Shown here: positions 36,909 through 48,883 of the stretch, one piece after another
Numbering within the stretch: the first letter of the stretch is position 1
Layout: each line of letters starts with the position of its first letter
NCBI RefSeq assembly: GCF_004798865.1
Contig: NW_025335438.1
Span: 17,496,010 to 17,560,009 of the forward strand
DNA length: 64,000 nucleotides
From: Varanus komodoensis
Lineage: Eukaryota > Chordata > Lepidosauria > Squamata > Varanidae
Direction of reading: 5' to 3'
Translations under genes and position numbers: made by a program
Notes under the pieces: generated by a model
Told to the model about the DNA's origin: nothing
Seen by the model: the letters and a program-made list of their open reading frames with translations, nothing else
Database searches by the model: none

Positions 36909-37263
36909 CATGGGTCCTCAAACCCATGGGCCAGATCCAGCCTGCCATGCCCATTTAACCTCCCCGCCCCAGAGGTTTTGCACTCACTGTGTGTGCATGT
37001 GGGGGGGGGGGTGAGGTACAGGCACATGGCTTGCTTGCAAAGAGGTCCTTTTGGACTCACTCGGAAAAAACAATCTCCTCATGAGCAAGCTGGCACTTCG
37101 CCCCACATGCCGCGATCCCCACCCTGCCTCGTGTACACACACCCACCGCCCCCTCAACCTCCTGCGCCCCCCCCCCCCGCCAACACCGCCTTGGCAGCCT
37201 GTGCGCACGCACCACTGGCACCTGTCAACTGCCCCCCCCATTGAAAAAGTTTGAATACCCCAG
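36909..37263. mobile_element. Short nonautonomous hAT transposon
   Basis: The left end CATGGGTCCTCAAAC and the reverse-complemented right end CTGGGGTATTCAAAC are typical hAT ends (consensus CAGGGGTCCTCAAAC). The flanks ATCTAGTC (36901-36908) and ATCTAGGC (37264-37271) form an 8-bp target duplication with one mismatch. The 355-bp interior holds two homopolymer tracts, G at about 37001-37011 and C at about 37168-37181, and no transposase. Confidence 0.82.
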
Positions 37264-37271
37264 ATCTAGGC

Positions 37272-38906
37272 CATACACTTCCAGAAAGAGAAACAACAAA
37301 AACATTGGTTCAAACTTCAGTAACCTTCAATAATATGTCTAGTCCTAGTAGCAGCGGCTGGAAAGAATGCCACAAATAATGTAATTGTAGGTATTATACC
37401 TCCCAGCAAGAATGCCATTTTTCCAAAAAAACCCAGTACAGGCAGATGAGCTGTATCCAAATTTATACCAGCATAATTGTTTCTCCAAAACTTCTGTACC
37501 TGGTAAGACAAGTAGTACAAAAAAAATACCTAATATATGAAAGAAAATGGATTTTCTGCAAGTGGCTGAAACTTTCTGTAAGCAAAATGACTATTTATAG
37601 TTTAAAACCCAGATTATCCATGTTGGAATCATGCTCCTATTAAGCATAGGGATGGATGAAAAGTTTGTTCAGTGTACATGTCAATGAGAACTTACCTGAT
37701 AGCATTTTCCAAATAGTAACTCAGACCTGGAAGTCTTCAACTTTCTTGAAGTTGGCAATGCAATTTGCAAATTTGTAATTGTACACATTAGAGCCAAAAC
37801 CTGCATCTGCTGATGGAAGCAACAGCTTTGGCTGTTGGGTGGTATAGAAATTAAATGAATGAATGAATAAATAAATATCCAAGGAACTAGGAAGAGGCCT
37901 CCTTTCTTCACACCCTCAAAATCTGTTCTAGAGGCTGGGAAACTGCAGGGAAAGGAAGGGAGAAGAAAAGAATGTTATGGGCTTTAGGGAAGGGAAAGGA
38001 AAGGAAAAAGTCCCTTTGTGTGAATCTCGTAGTTGATATTCTTCTGCTTATTTATTTTTGTTGTGCAAAAAAGCAAGTTGCCCATAGATGTAATAAAAAT
38101 GAGCTTCTGAGTATACAAGTCAGAAACATATTTTACAAAATTGAAGCATTAGTTGGATTTTGCAGAGTGATCAAATTAGTTCTGGTTGAAAGAGGTTTCA
38201 GATTACTAGAACTGTTTTTCGTGTCTTTCTGTTTGTGATAATTCCACTACAGAGCTGAATACATTATATACTCTGTAACACATTCCATTTCCAGATGAAC
38301 CTTCTGATACACAAGATATTCAGATTTGTTCACTGCTGCAATGTATTGATGTATGAAGAACAACGGGTAGAAACACACAATAGCCTAATGAACAGAAAAG
38401 TTAAGTCAATCATTATAGAGCTTTGAGTTGTGGAAACACAGGATATAATTCTTAAGGAGAACTTGTTTTATTTTCTCACCAATTATGCAAGATCATTCCT
38501 ACCCTGAGGAGTAAGCAGATTTATTGGATGTGTGTACTCATAAGATTAGCTGTGTTCCATGGCATCACATCTTTCCTGAAGGACCAGGAATAGGAAAACC
38601 AGCTACTATGCTGCTTCCATCCAAAGACAAAACAAACAAACCCTAACAAACCAATTCCATCCACACCTCCCCACCAAATGTTCTGAAGAGTTTTAAGTGT
38701 TAATTACTGGCACTGTTGCAGTGCAGATTGGTGTGTATGCTATGGAAGAATTATCTATTCACTACTTGTTAGTAATTGTCCATCTGCTACATAAAAAATC
38801 ATGCAGATACTAGATATCTATTTATTTAAAATTACACATGTTTTCAAATATTTTATTCCCTCCATTTTCTCCATTTTTCATTCACCTTGAATGTATATAT
38901 TATCTT
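37272..38906. other. Gene-free stretch
   Basis: There is a short L2/SINE-type tail at about 37828-37880 (ctgttgggtggtatagaaatt followed by (GAAT)n and (AAAT)n). I see nothing else identifiable. Confidence 0.5.
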
Positions 38907-38921
38907 GTATTTTGTAAATAT

Positions 38922-39263
38922 TTTTTGCACATTTTTTATTAAGATTTTAAACTAAAAACTAAAAAAATAATCAATCATCAAATACATCGGGCGTACTGGG
39001 TCAGCCCCCTATAACATATCTTTTAAACATTCTATAATCATATTCAAATCGATTTTTAAAAATTTAAATACATCTTTAAATCTAAGCCAAGTCCCATTTC
39101 TCCAGCCACTCGTAAAAAAGGTCCCAAGTTTGATAGAAGTCAGTATCTTCTTTCTCCTTCAATAATAGAGTCAATCTGTCCATTTCTGCACAGTCCAGAA
39201 TCTTTTTTAAAATCAGTTCCTTAATAAAGTCATTTTATTAGAAGATCATTAATGTCAGTGTGG
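38922..39263 (-). mobile_element. L1 LINE 3' fragment with 5' inversion (twin priming)
   Basis: 38922 to about 39222 is the 3' end of an L1 in minus orientation: 'ctgacccag..cgatgt' 3' UTR signature and ORF2 end (KEKED, LDCAEMDRLTL). About 39226-39263 matches the same L1 family at positions equivalent to 40412-40448 but in the opposite orientation, about 33 of 37 bases by eye. The flanks GTATTTTGTAAATAT at 38907-38921 and 39264-39278 are an exact 15-bp target duplication. Two oppositely oriented L1 blocks inside one duplication is the signature of twin-primed reverse transcription with loss of the L1 sequence between. Confidence 0.85.
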
Positions 39264-39392
39264 GTATTTTGTAAATATGTTAACATGGGATAGATCCAAT
39301 TTTTCATCCAGAAGGACACAAGCACCAATTTTTGTGGTGTTTTCCTATACTTTGTGCAGCTTTTCTACATTCTAAAAGACTGAAATACTTCT

Positions 39393-41256
39393 TCTTTTTT
39401 TAATTAAAAATTAAATAAGTTTTATTTGAAATTATAATCCTAAAAAGACAAAAAGAAAACTACAAACAACATCCATCATCAAAAACATCGAGCCCGCTGG
39501 GTCAGCCCCCACACCCTTCTCTTTCCATTTTTGATAACTTAAAAACATATTTAAAACTATGCAAAATCGTGTTTCTCTAGCCAATAATAAAAAGAGTCCC
39601 AAGTTTGATAGTCAGTATCTTCCTTCTCCTTTAATGATAAAGTCAATCTATCCATTTCTGCACAGTCCAGGATCTTTTTTAGAATCAGTTCATCGGTGGA
39701 TAGTTCTTCATTTTTCCAGTGTTGAGTGAATGCAATCCTCGCCGCAGTGATTACATGTAAAATCAAATACATTTCTTGTTTACTAATGTCCTCTGGTATA
39801 ATGCCTAATAAAAAAACTTCAGGTTTAAAAGCTAAGGATTTTTGTAACATTTCCTCAAGCCATTTATGTATTTTAATCAAATACTTTTTCACATTATCGC
39901 AAGTCTACCACATATGATAAAAACTACCCAATTTGTGTTTACATTTCCAACATCTGTTTGACATATTTGGAAACATCTTAGCTAATCTTTTTGGTGACAG
40001 ATACCATCTATAAAACATTTTGCACAAGTTTTCTTTATATGAAGTTGCTAATGTTACTTTGATATTTCTCTCCCACAGCTTTTGCCACTTTTCTAATTCA
40101 AAAAAAGTCATATAATCTTTTAATCATTTTCTCATCTGATTTAAGCATCACTTGATCAAACGCTGTTAAGTCCTTATAAAAACCCCACACTTTACAATCT
40201 TTAGCATATCTCAATTGCATCTGCACCTTGTGCCAGCAAGAGATATGAAATCCCTGTTCTTGTGTTTCTTGATTCAATTGCAGTCCTCCATCTTTATCCA
40301 AAATGCCATCATATCTTATAATCCCTTCAAAATTCAATGCATTTGGATACACAAAAGCTTCCATGAAAGTCATCCTGCTAATTTATTATACAATTTTGTC
40401 TTTAACTTTTCCCACACCGACATTAATGATTTTCTAATATAGTGACTTAAAAAAGAACCATGTGCCTTAGCCTTCTCATACCACATATAAGCCTGCCAAC
40501 CCATTTGCAAATCATGTCCTTCAAGATACAAAGTTCTCTTATTTCTTAAAATTATCCATTCTTTTAGCCATGTTAAAACAGAAGCTTGATAATACAACAT
40601 CCAATCAGGGAGACCAAAACCACCATTCTCTTTAGCTTCCTGAAGTATTTTTAATTTAATCCTTGGTTTCTTCTTTCTCCATATAAATCTTGAAATTTGA
40701 AAATGTAAATCATCAAAAAATTTTCTAACAATTTTTATGGGAATCATTTGAAATAAAAACAAAAGCTTTGGTAATATATTCATTTTAACTAGTGCTATTC
40801 TTCCCAGCAAAGATAATTGCAAATTAACCCATTTTTCCAAATCACCCTTAATATCCTTCAATAGTTTCTCATAATTGTCTTCTTTCAGAGTGGTACACTT
40901 AGCTGTAAGATGAATTCCCAAATACATAACCTTTTTAACAGTCTGTAAATCTACTTGTTCCTGCAGGGCTTTTCTCTGGTCTTGTGTAAAATTTTTTACT
41001 AACAGTTTCATCCCTTCTCTATTTATTTTCATCCCAGTAACCTCGCCATATTCTTCAATCCTTTGTAGGAGTTTAGGCATTGTTGCAAAGGGTTCCTCCA
41101 TTATAAAAACCAGGTCATCTGCAATGCTTGCAATTTGTAGCTTTCATCTCTAATTCTGGTACCTTTAATGTCCGCGTCATCCCTGATATTTCTATTCAAC
41201 ACTTCTAAAATCAGTATAAACAACAGAGGTGATAACGGGCATCCTTGTCTTGTACC
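39393..41256 (-). mobile_element. L1 LINE, 5'-truncated, C-terminal half of ORF2
   Basis: On the minus strand from 41256 the sequence encodes [13 protein letters not shown] (a polymerase motif), then ADDLVF (the active-site motif, reached after a one-base loss), then MEEPFATMPKLLQRIEEYG and a 243-codon open segment. Later pieces include WGFYKDLTAFDQVML, KWQKLWERNIKVTLA, RCWKCK (a cysteine pair) and FLLGIIPEDISKQE. The 3' UTR has the 'gctgacccagcgggctcgatg' signature and an AT-rich tail. Compared with the copy at 48.9 kb it lacks about 90 bp near 40113. The 21-bp flanks at 39372-39392 and 41257-41277 are a target duplication with one mismatch. It is not functional: it lacks ORF1 and the endonuclease, and it has frameshifts. 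Confidence 0.93.
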
Positions 41257-41639
41257 CTAAAAGGCTGAAATACTTCTAAGGGTTGGCAATGAAAGCTTTA
41301 AGCTAAAATTTGCTCGAATGTTCATATTTTGGACCCTACCACTAGAATAGTATCATGGTATCATTGTCCTAAATGCAGTTCATCCTTTGGACTGAAAGAG
41401 ATTTTGTAATCCCTGCCTTGAAATATACTGGATTTAAATGAGGCTCAAAAATAAGTCACGTATTGGTAATATACAATATATGTCCACACAATATGAAGTC
41501 AGTATGAAAATCTCTGGATGATGTGTTATAATTGCTTCCAAAAATTAAGAAAATCTAGGATGGAAGCAAATATGACTGTATTTCTGATGAGAACAAGCAT
41601 AGGGTCTTCAAACAATCTGGCAACCACAATTAGAAGACC

Positions 41640-42410
41640 AAATGCTGAGAAGACAATACCAATCAGAAAGAACAGATTGTGGTCTGGAAAAGACTTCAGG
41701 AACTACATTCAGATAGTGGGCATGGCCCAAGGGACAGGGATGTCTTTAAGAGATTTGATGAATTAATAAATTCTAAACCAAACACCACTGAGATTGCCTT
41801 TAAATATTATAGAAGCAGTGTGCACTTCTTAGATGCAGAAATTAGAAATGTAGCTGGCACTTACAAACTGACAGCTAAAAGAAGCCAACAGATACCAATA
41901 GATTTCTTTTTATGACAGTTATCACCTGAGGCACCTTAAAAATATCTCTCCTACTACCAAACTGCTGAGAATATAGAGAAAATAAAGTACTGCCTTAGAA
42001 CAAGACAAGCCAATATACTTATGCAGCAACTATAGGATAGGGGATATCTGTTTAGCATCCTAAAAGAAGTACTTTCCAAGGCTAAAAGTGGAATAGAAGA
42101 GCATTATATAAGAAACACAAAGAAATCAGGTAGACAGGATGATAGTGCTAATTTCTTTTGATGCCAACACTTGGCAAATGAAGGCATCTATTAAAAACTT
42201 CTGGTACTTGTTGGAGGATATTTCCTGGTGTAGATATGGCCCCATTTGCCCACAAATGCCAGCAAATCTCCTGCTCATTCAATTCCTGTATGGGAAGAAA
42301 AGTTTGTCTTGTTCCTCAAAAAAATGTTTATGTTATATATCACCTGCCAGTTATATTTTAGTGGAATTAGACTACGATAAAAAGAGAAATGTGTTGTATA
42401 TTTAAGATAA
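41640..42410 (+). mobile_element. Penelope-like element relic (C-terminal polymerase region)
   Basis: The translation of 41760-41920 reads TTEIAFKYYRSSVHFLDAEI and then GTYKLTAKRS..IPIDFF, the pattern (I.FT..S...I.FLDV.I....G.L.T..Y.K.TD...FL) seen in Penelope-like retroelements. Downstream pieces DSYHLRHLKNI, DRG/IGDICLAS-like and WQMKASIKNFWYLLEDIS fit the following region of the same proteins. It is a decayed fossil with several breaks. Penelope-like elements are patchily distributed in vertebrates. The ends are not defined. Confidence 0.6.
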
Positions 42411-44804
42411 GTTTTTCTTAAATTTTCTTAATCTATGATCTTGAGTATACAGCCATTGCGATTCTCTGTATGCCCGCTGAGGCAGCAGGCCTTGGCCTTT
42501 GGAGTATCAGCTCCTAGATCAAGGTTCCTGGAGTTGGCACTCCAAATAATCCTATGGCTTCCCAAACAATGTTAGGAAGCCATAGGTTTGTGCCCTTAAT
42601 TGTTTGTTTTTTTTTTTTTTTTTTTTTTTAAGAAGCTTGCTGATCCAATCTTGAATTTAAAAAAAATACAGACTATACTAGTGTGAGATGAGAAGCATTT
42701 TACAGCATCCATGCAAAACAAAACAAAATGTAGCTCTACTTAAAGCAAAATAAGTGGGTTTTTAAAAAATGGGGGAAGACTACTACTATGATGATAGAAA
42801 TTATCCTATGGTCCCTAGTCCATTGTTTAAAGGACCAAAGGGTAATCTGGCTTCCAAACTTCAAGATGAGAGACCTCAAAGTTGGGAATTGAGCTCTGCC
42901 TTCTTCACTTACCTCTCACAGCCACAGTGGAAGTAATCCTGGCAACTGCTCTGAGATTAGTGAAACAACCTCTTAGAAGAGTCGAAGGGCATGTGCAGGA
43001 TACACGGTATCCTGAAGCTTCTGCTGTGGTATCTCATCTTCTTCAAAACACCCTCACCAGACAGCTGAAAATTGTCACCTAACAAAAATGCGGCACAAGG
43101 TCAAGCTTCACCCTGCTGTTGCTCCACCTCTACATGGGAGAGTTCTGTGTTCAGGAGCTTATGCTCATCTCTGTGGGATTGTGCCCTAAAACATAAACCC
43201 AATATTATTTCTCTTTTGTATCCCAAAAAGCATATGTCCCGAGTGATGGCCATTTCGAAAGCTGATGTTTCAGGTTGTTGAAGCAGATCTCTCAACTCTC
43301 TCTAAGTTACCAATGAAGAAGACCGTTCAGTCAAAATGCATTTGGCCCATTAGTGTGTTATTTTCTACACACAGTTTTGTAGTTTGGAACCCTAATGTTT
43401 GCAATGGAATACAGAAAGTTCTAGCTAGTTCTTACACTTTTTGTATATGTCCTAGCATCTAGTTTGAAAACTGACTTTTGACTGCACATTTTGATACATT
43501 AATTGAACTATTTTGAAATTTTATAAGTGTTTTTATTTTATTATTCTTATTGTATCACTACTTTTTATATACACCATTTTTTACTAATCATATACAAACC
43601 TAATAAATAAAATTACACTGCTGTTATTTGAATGTAAGATTTGTAATTGGTCCAGATTCCTTCTTCTATTTGGGCACCCTGGATGGGTCAGATTTGGCCT
43701 AGTAGTTTCTGCACCCTTAGCCTTGATGGAAGAAGAATGAAGAAGGAAATTATGGCAGCATAGTAGGCTTTAAAGGAATGGAGACAGCAGTCTCTAGAGG
43801 GAAGGATAACTTTTGTTCTATTTCCAGAGTGTCAGCCTAGCAGTTGCTGATTCAACAGCCCAAGGCTTCAGAGGTTGTCAGCACAAGCAGTACTCAGGCA
43901 AAAGACAAAGACATAACTGCCCAGGTTACAGACTACTAAGTTGTAAAGCACCATAGCAGCCAAAGAGCAGGCAGAAGAAGAGTTGGAGTTCAGTCCAGAA
44001 GTATTCATTTCAGGAAGCAGTCTGGAGACAAAGCTAGGAAAGCTGAATTCAGGAAGGTCTGGTTGATGTTGTTTCCAGCAACTCCCTAAGCTTTCCATTG
44101 CTTCTCCCCCCACCCCCCACCCCCGCAGGGCGGTAGGAGCCACTCCCCTGCTTCAGCCTTGAGCTGTTTAGTGACTGAAGCTGAAAAGGTCCTCTTTCTA
44201 AGAAAGCCTCCTACATATAATTAGACATTCGCACAACAATGCCTCTGTCTCAAATCTAGCACTCCTTCTGAGTTTCTACCTTTTGAGGTAATATCTCATC
44301 TGAGAATTTGCGGGTTTCTTTACCTTCCCTTGGCCTCCACAGGCGATGCTCACATGATAGTCCCCCCCTGAACGCCAGGGTTCTTCATGGTCTGCTTGCA
44401 GATATTGGGCATTGCTAGTTCATGATTTTCCAAGGAGGAATATTTCAGTGGAAGCATACTGTTGTCTTAAGTCTTAGATCTGTGAGTTTTGCCTGGTTTG
44501 GGGGCAGTGCAGTATTCCAAGTGTGTGTTTTTCTAAGTGAAGGGTGTCTTTCTGCATCTGTGTGGAATTACCTGGGTGGGGAAAAGTGTCCTGATGTGTT
44601 TATGTAGAGCTGCTTTTTAGTCTGGCCTATGACTATTACCACTCTGAGAATTTGAAATTGGAGACTCAGGCTGAACATAGGCTGCTTCTTGTGCAAGTTT
44701 TTTGTGACTGGCCACACTTACATGACAATTTTATCAAGGTATCCAAAATAATTCCTTAAATTTCAAAAGTTACGTATAAGCCCCAAAGGTTTGGGGAGCC
44801 CCGT
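42411..44804. other. Gene-free stretch
   Basis: There is a T-run at 42609-42629 and a C-rich tract at 44108-44131 that is G-rich with G-quadruplex potential on the minus strand. I recognise no gene or element. Confidence 0.5.
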
Positions 44805-45010
44805 ATTGCCTTTATACAAATCTATGATGCAACCACACTTGAACTACTGTGTAAAGTTTTGGTTGCCACAAGTCAAAATCAATATTATAGAGGGGGGAAA
44901 GATGCAGAAAGGGGCAGCTAAAGTAAGAAGGCCAGAGGAACTGCCACGTTAGGAAAGTTCACAATGTTCTATATTTTTGAAAAAAAGACAATTGGTTTGG
45001 GCACATTATA
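44805..45010 (+). mobile_element. CR1 LINE fragment
   Basis: The sequence 'cctttatacaaatctatgatgcaaccacacttgaactactgtgtaaagttttggttgccac' encodes LYKSMMQPHLNYCVKFWLP, the CR1 motif 'LYKSLVRPHLEYCVQFWSP', followed by remnants of MEKVQRRATK (GKMQKGAAK). It is an old, short fragment. Confidence 0.75.
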
Positions 45011-46854
45011 TAGGAAGGATGGAGAATCTCCAGGCACGTGCTGATATGGCAACTCCCTATTCAGCCTGGCATTCCCCATTCTTTGCCAGGTTCTCTTGCA
45101 GAGGAAAAAGGTGTTATGTTGCAACAGCAGCGGATCCTTCAGGAGAGAGGACAAGACTCTGCAGAATGATTCATCCCTGCTTACTTCTGAGGCTTGTCCT
45201 GTTTGCTTGTTCATGTGCATACTGCTCTTGTTTCTTTTTAAGGAGACGTGCACAGCCTTGGCATTTGGATTTCTGAAAGCACTACTGAATGATCCAGTCC
45301 TGATTATTTCTAAGTAAACATGCAGAGACTGTCCTATCTGATACAGATTTATAGAATTGTGTGTGCTATGAAAAAAGTGGACAGAAAGTTGTGCTTTTCC
45401 CTCCCTCATAATGCTGGAATCTTGACTTAAATGGCAGGAGACTTGGAACATTTCCTTTATTATTATATTTCTATGCCACTCTCTGGCAGTTTGCAATGAT
45501 TAGGTCACACATGTATCTAAAATCTGTTGACAGTTAACAAAACAAGTGTTTCTATACTGCATAGTTAAACTGTAGCCACCAGGTTTTTTTTTTTTTTTTT
45601 AAGTCTTAGACAAATTCATGGACAATGAATTTAGATCTGATTCTATGTTGCCACTGAACTATAGTTCTGTATGTATAGGATTTCAGCCTTAGTGTTTCCC
45701 AATCCTTAAACAGTTTTAGATTTCAGACTTGCATGTCCCTAGTTATTAACATTAACTTCTTGCTCCTTCTTCCACATAAATATGTGAGGACATGGAATGA
45801 ATACTTAATACAGGAAATGCATTTCTATATGTCCAAAATATTACATTCATTTTTTCACAGATTCCAGGATTTAGGAACACTGAAAACAAATTATGGAACT
45901 GAGTTCTAGTTCAGATTAAGGCATGGCTTTATTTTCTACCCAGTAAGCATGTTTAGGATTGCAATCTTTCTTTATATGGTAGCCTTCAGTGCATAAGCTT
46001 TCTTTGCCCTGACGGAGAATCTGCATTGCCAGCATGCTCAACATGAAAAGCTTCAGAACCAGTCCTGGACTATAGGATGTCCTAAGCAAAGACTAGCCTG
46101 GGTAGCAGTATCCTTCCCTTTCTTCAACTTTGAGATAACTGCCTAAGTAGCCCATTTCATCACTCTGGTGTTTGATCTGTGTGCATAATTTATTCTTGAC
46201 AGTCAGGCCTATAAATGTGAGTGTATAGATCCAATTCTAAGCACTAACATGCCCTCACAGGGATTACATTTTGCCCTAAATGAGAACATTAGCACAATGT
46301 AAATCATAAATGACTGTCAGGAACTTTAGATGTGAAGTTGGACTGCTCATGCTGTTTCTTCCAGCCATTCAGCACATCATTGTCTTTTACTTTCTTTCGT
46401 AAGTAAATTTGCAAATGGGGTTGAGGACAAATTCTTGACAAAATTTATGGACTATTTTTTTTTTTAAAAATGGATTACCCTTGTGGTTTGTTTCTTCATT
46501 TACCTGTACCTGTGAGAAGCCCCAGGTACAACCTCACACTATTAAGGATGTACCTGGTACAGCCTAAGCTGAATGTTTGCAGTCTCCTCCCAATTTGCAT
46601 CTTAAGACAGAAATCAAATGCACACTCCATGGCTGGAACTTCATCCACTTCATTCTTTTGATTTTTTTCACCATCTTTCCTGATCAAGAATTCTAGAGAA
46701 CACATAAGTGGGCATAGAATGTATAGCATTTGTGTTGATACAGATTTAGCGATTTACATTTGGTAACAGAGTTAGTTTTTAAAATATGAATTATTTTTAA
46801 AGCTAACCTATAGCAGAGGCTCTCAAAGCACAATATACCCCAAAGTCCAATATA
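45011..46854. other. Gene-free stretch
   Basis: There are type A foldback remnants at about 45300-45330 (tttctaagtaaacatgcagag) and 45941-45968 (ccagtaagcatgtttaggattgcaatc). Nothing else is recognisable. Confidence 0.5.
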
Positions 46855-46862
46855 CTCTAGGG

Positions 46863-47685
46863 CAGGGGTCAGCAACCCGCGGCTCTGGAGCCACACATGG
46901 CACTTGAATCCCTCTGTTGCGGCTCCATTGCTCAAAATACGTGTCACAGCCACCAATTTTGTAACTTGAGGTGCCCGAGTTACAAAATACCAATAGGTGA
47001 TGATGAGGCATCCACTCAGGAACTCCGGGCTAGCTGGTTAAGTAAATTGCTACATTCCCCTGCTGTTGTGCAGGGAAAGAGTGGAACAAGCTTCCTGAAG
47101 GCTCTCATGTTACTCAAATCCTCCTGAAAAGATTCTCTTTGTCCAAATGTAATCTCCTTCTTCTGAATAATAAAAGCTGCACTTGGGACCTGTCACAATT
47201 CACATCACTTGAGTGTTTATCTGCTAATCAGTCACTAAACACACCTATATCTGCAACTTCCCCTGGTAGGCCAAATCTTTGATAAATCGAAGAAAAGAAA
47301 AGTTTCTGAAGAAAACCCAGCATTTAATGATATGTGGGTAGATTCCTTTGCTTTTACTGCTGACGATCTTATGGGATTTGCTGTTTAATGCATGCAGCCC
47401 TTTAGCACTGACTTTGACTCTTCAGGAAGCTGTTCTCCTATTCAAAATATATGAAAGGAATCCTACTAGTTTATAATGCAAGATTAAAAATAACAGTTTT
47501 TAGTGACTGAACAAGAGCTGCAGCTAAATTGTAATGAAGATATACATAGCATCAAGGTAAAAAACGATATATGCAGTGTTATCTTCATTTTAGATGTCAA
47601 AAGGGTTTTGTGGCTCCCAGTGTTTTCCTTTGTGTGGGAAACATGTCCAAATGGCTCTTTGAGTGTTAAAGGTTGCCAACCCCTG
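46863..47685 (+). mobile_element. hAT transposon relic with transposase N-terminal remnant
   Basis: The ends CAGGGGTCAGCAACC and (reverse-complemented) CAGGGGTTGGCAACC are hAT-type inverted repeats, 13 of 15 matching. The flanks CTCTAGGG at 46855-46862 and 47686-47693 are an exact 8-bp target duplication. Inside, 47287-47388 encodes SKKRKVSEENPAFNDMWVDS and then FAFTADD, which resembles the N-terminus of Charlie-like hAT transposases (KRKVDEENR.F...W...F.F). The frame ends soon after, and the DDE catalytic region is absent, so this is an internally deleted, nonautonomous copy. Confidence 0.88.
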
Positions 47686-47827
47686 CTCTAGGGAATGAAC
47701 TGGATTGTTTGCCTCTATATCCAGGACTGAACAAATTGGTTTAATAAAAGATGTGGCACTATCCACCTACTCTGTTCTTTTCCTGACTTGCAGAATCAAT
47801 ATAGCTGGTGACACTTTGCAAGCAATT

Positions 47828-47935
47828 TTTGGACCTCTAGATGCCTTGACCCACAACTTCCTTCCATCCTAGCAAGCACCGGTAAATGTGAGGGATGCTG
47901 GAGTTGTGGGCACAGTGTCTGGCTAGCCACTAGTT
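47828..47935. mobile_element. hAT-like MITE (ACAACTCCCATC type)
   Basis: The left arm is 'cctctagatgccttgacccacaacttccttcc' and the right arm 'gagggatgctggagttgtgggcacagtgtctgg', which fold back on each other. It is the same MITE type as at 25980 and 31965. Confidence 0.55.
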
Positions 47936-48883
47936 CTCCTTCACTGGATTAGATGGAAAGAATCTTGAGCCAGTTATGGGCAGACAAATTCAGGATTACA
48001 GAATCATTTTTTTTTCATTTAATTACAGGCTGGAAATGAACTTAAATGACTACCAACCCAACTGTTCCCTACCCTCACATATAGAAACAATAATGGGGAA
48101 TTCTTAGCACCTGCCATACAGAGCTAGATGTGAGGTTCAAAAATTGCTGAGAACCTTTCCCTAGGTGAGTATCCCCAAACATCCAGGTTAGAGCTGAACT
48201 GAAGGCTGCTTCTAGGGTGTAACTTTCGGGCAGGCTTAATTGTTATACCCTTTAGTTTGGGGAGGCAAAGAAGAAGAATAAAGTGCATTATGCCAGTTAA
48301 TTATTCATTTTCAGTATGACAGGAGGGGGCAGGTGGTGATTTTGAGGAGAGAGGAACAGCTGTTCATGTCCTTGTGGCCCATTATCCAAACTGGACCAAG
48401 GAGGTGATGGCCAGGATTGAAATAGACCAGGCAGTCTTTTTTTCAGACCAAGCAAACTGGAAAGGGTGTTATGAAAATGAAACTGAGCAGGGAAAGAGTC
48501 CTGTACCTCAGAGATCCTTGGATGAAGAACAGGAAAATAACATTTTCATTTATAATGATTGGAAGTCCATGAAATTGAGTCTAAAAGAAAAACAGGCATT
48601 TGAAATAGGAAAGCCTGTGCCAATAATAATCTAAGTACCTTTGTTCTAAAATAAATCCCATTGAATTAAAGGGGACTTACTACTGACTAAAAACCCATAG
48701 GATTAGACTCAGTCTGAGGCACTGCCAGTTTGTTTTTTCATGTTGGGTTCTTCAACACCAGACAACCTCAAGACAAATTTCAAACACCACCTTTCCTCCA
48801 ATAGTCTCTTCTCTATTTTACAAGGGAAAAGGAAAAACAAACTTTTGCTGGGCCTTCATATGTGGTCTAAAGAAAGGAATGTG

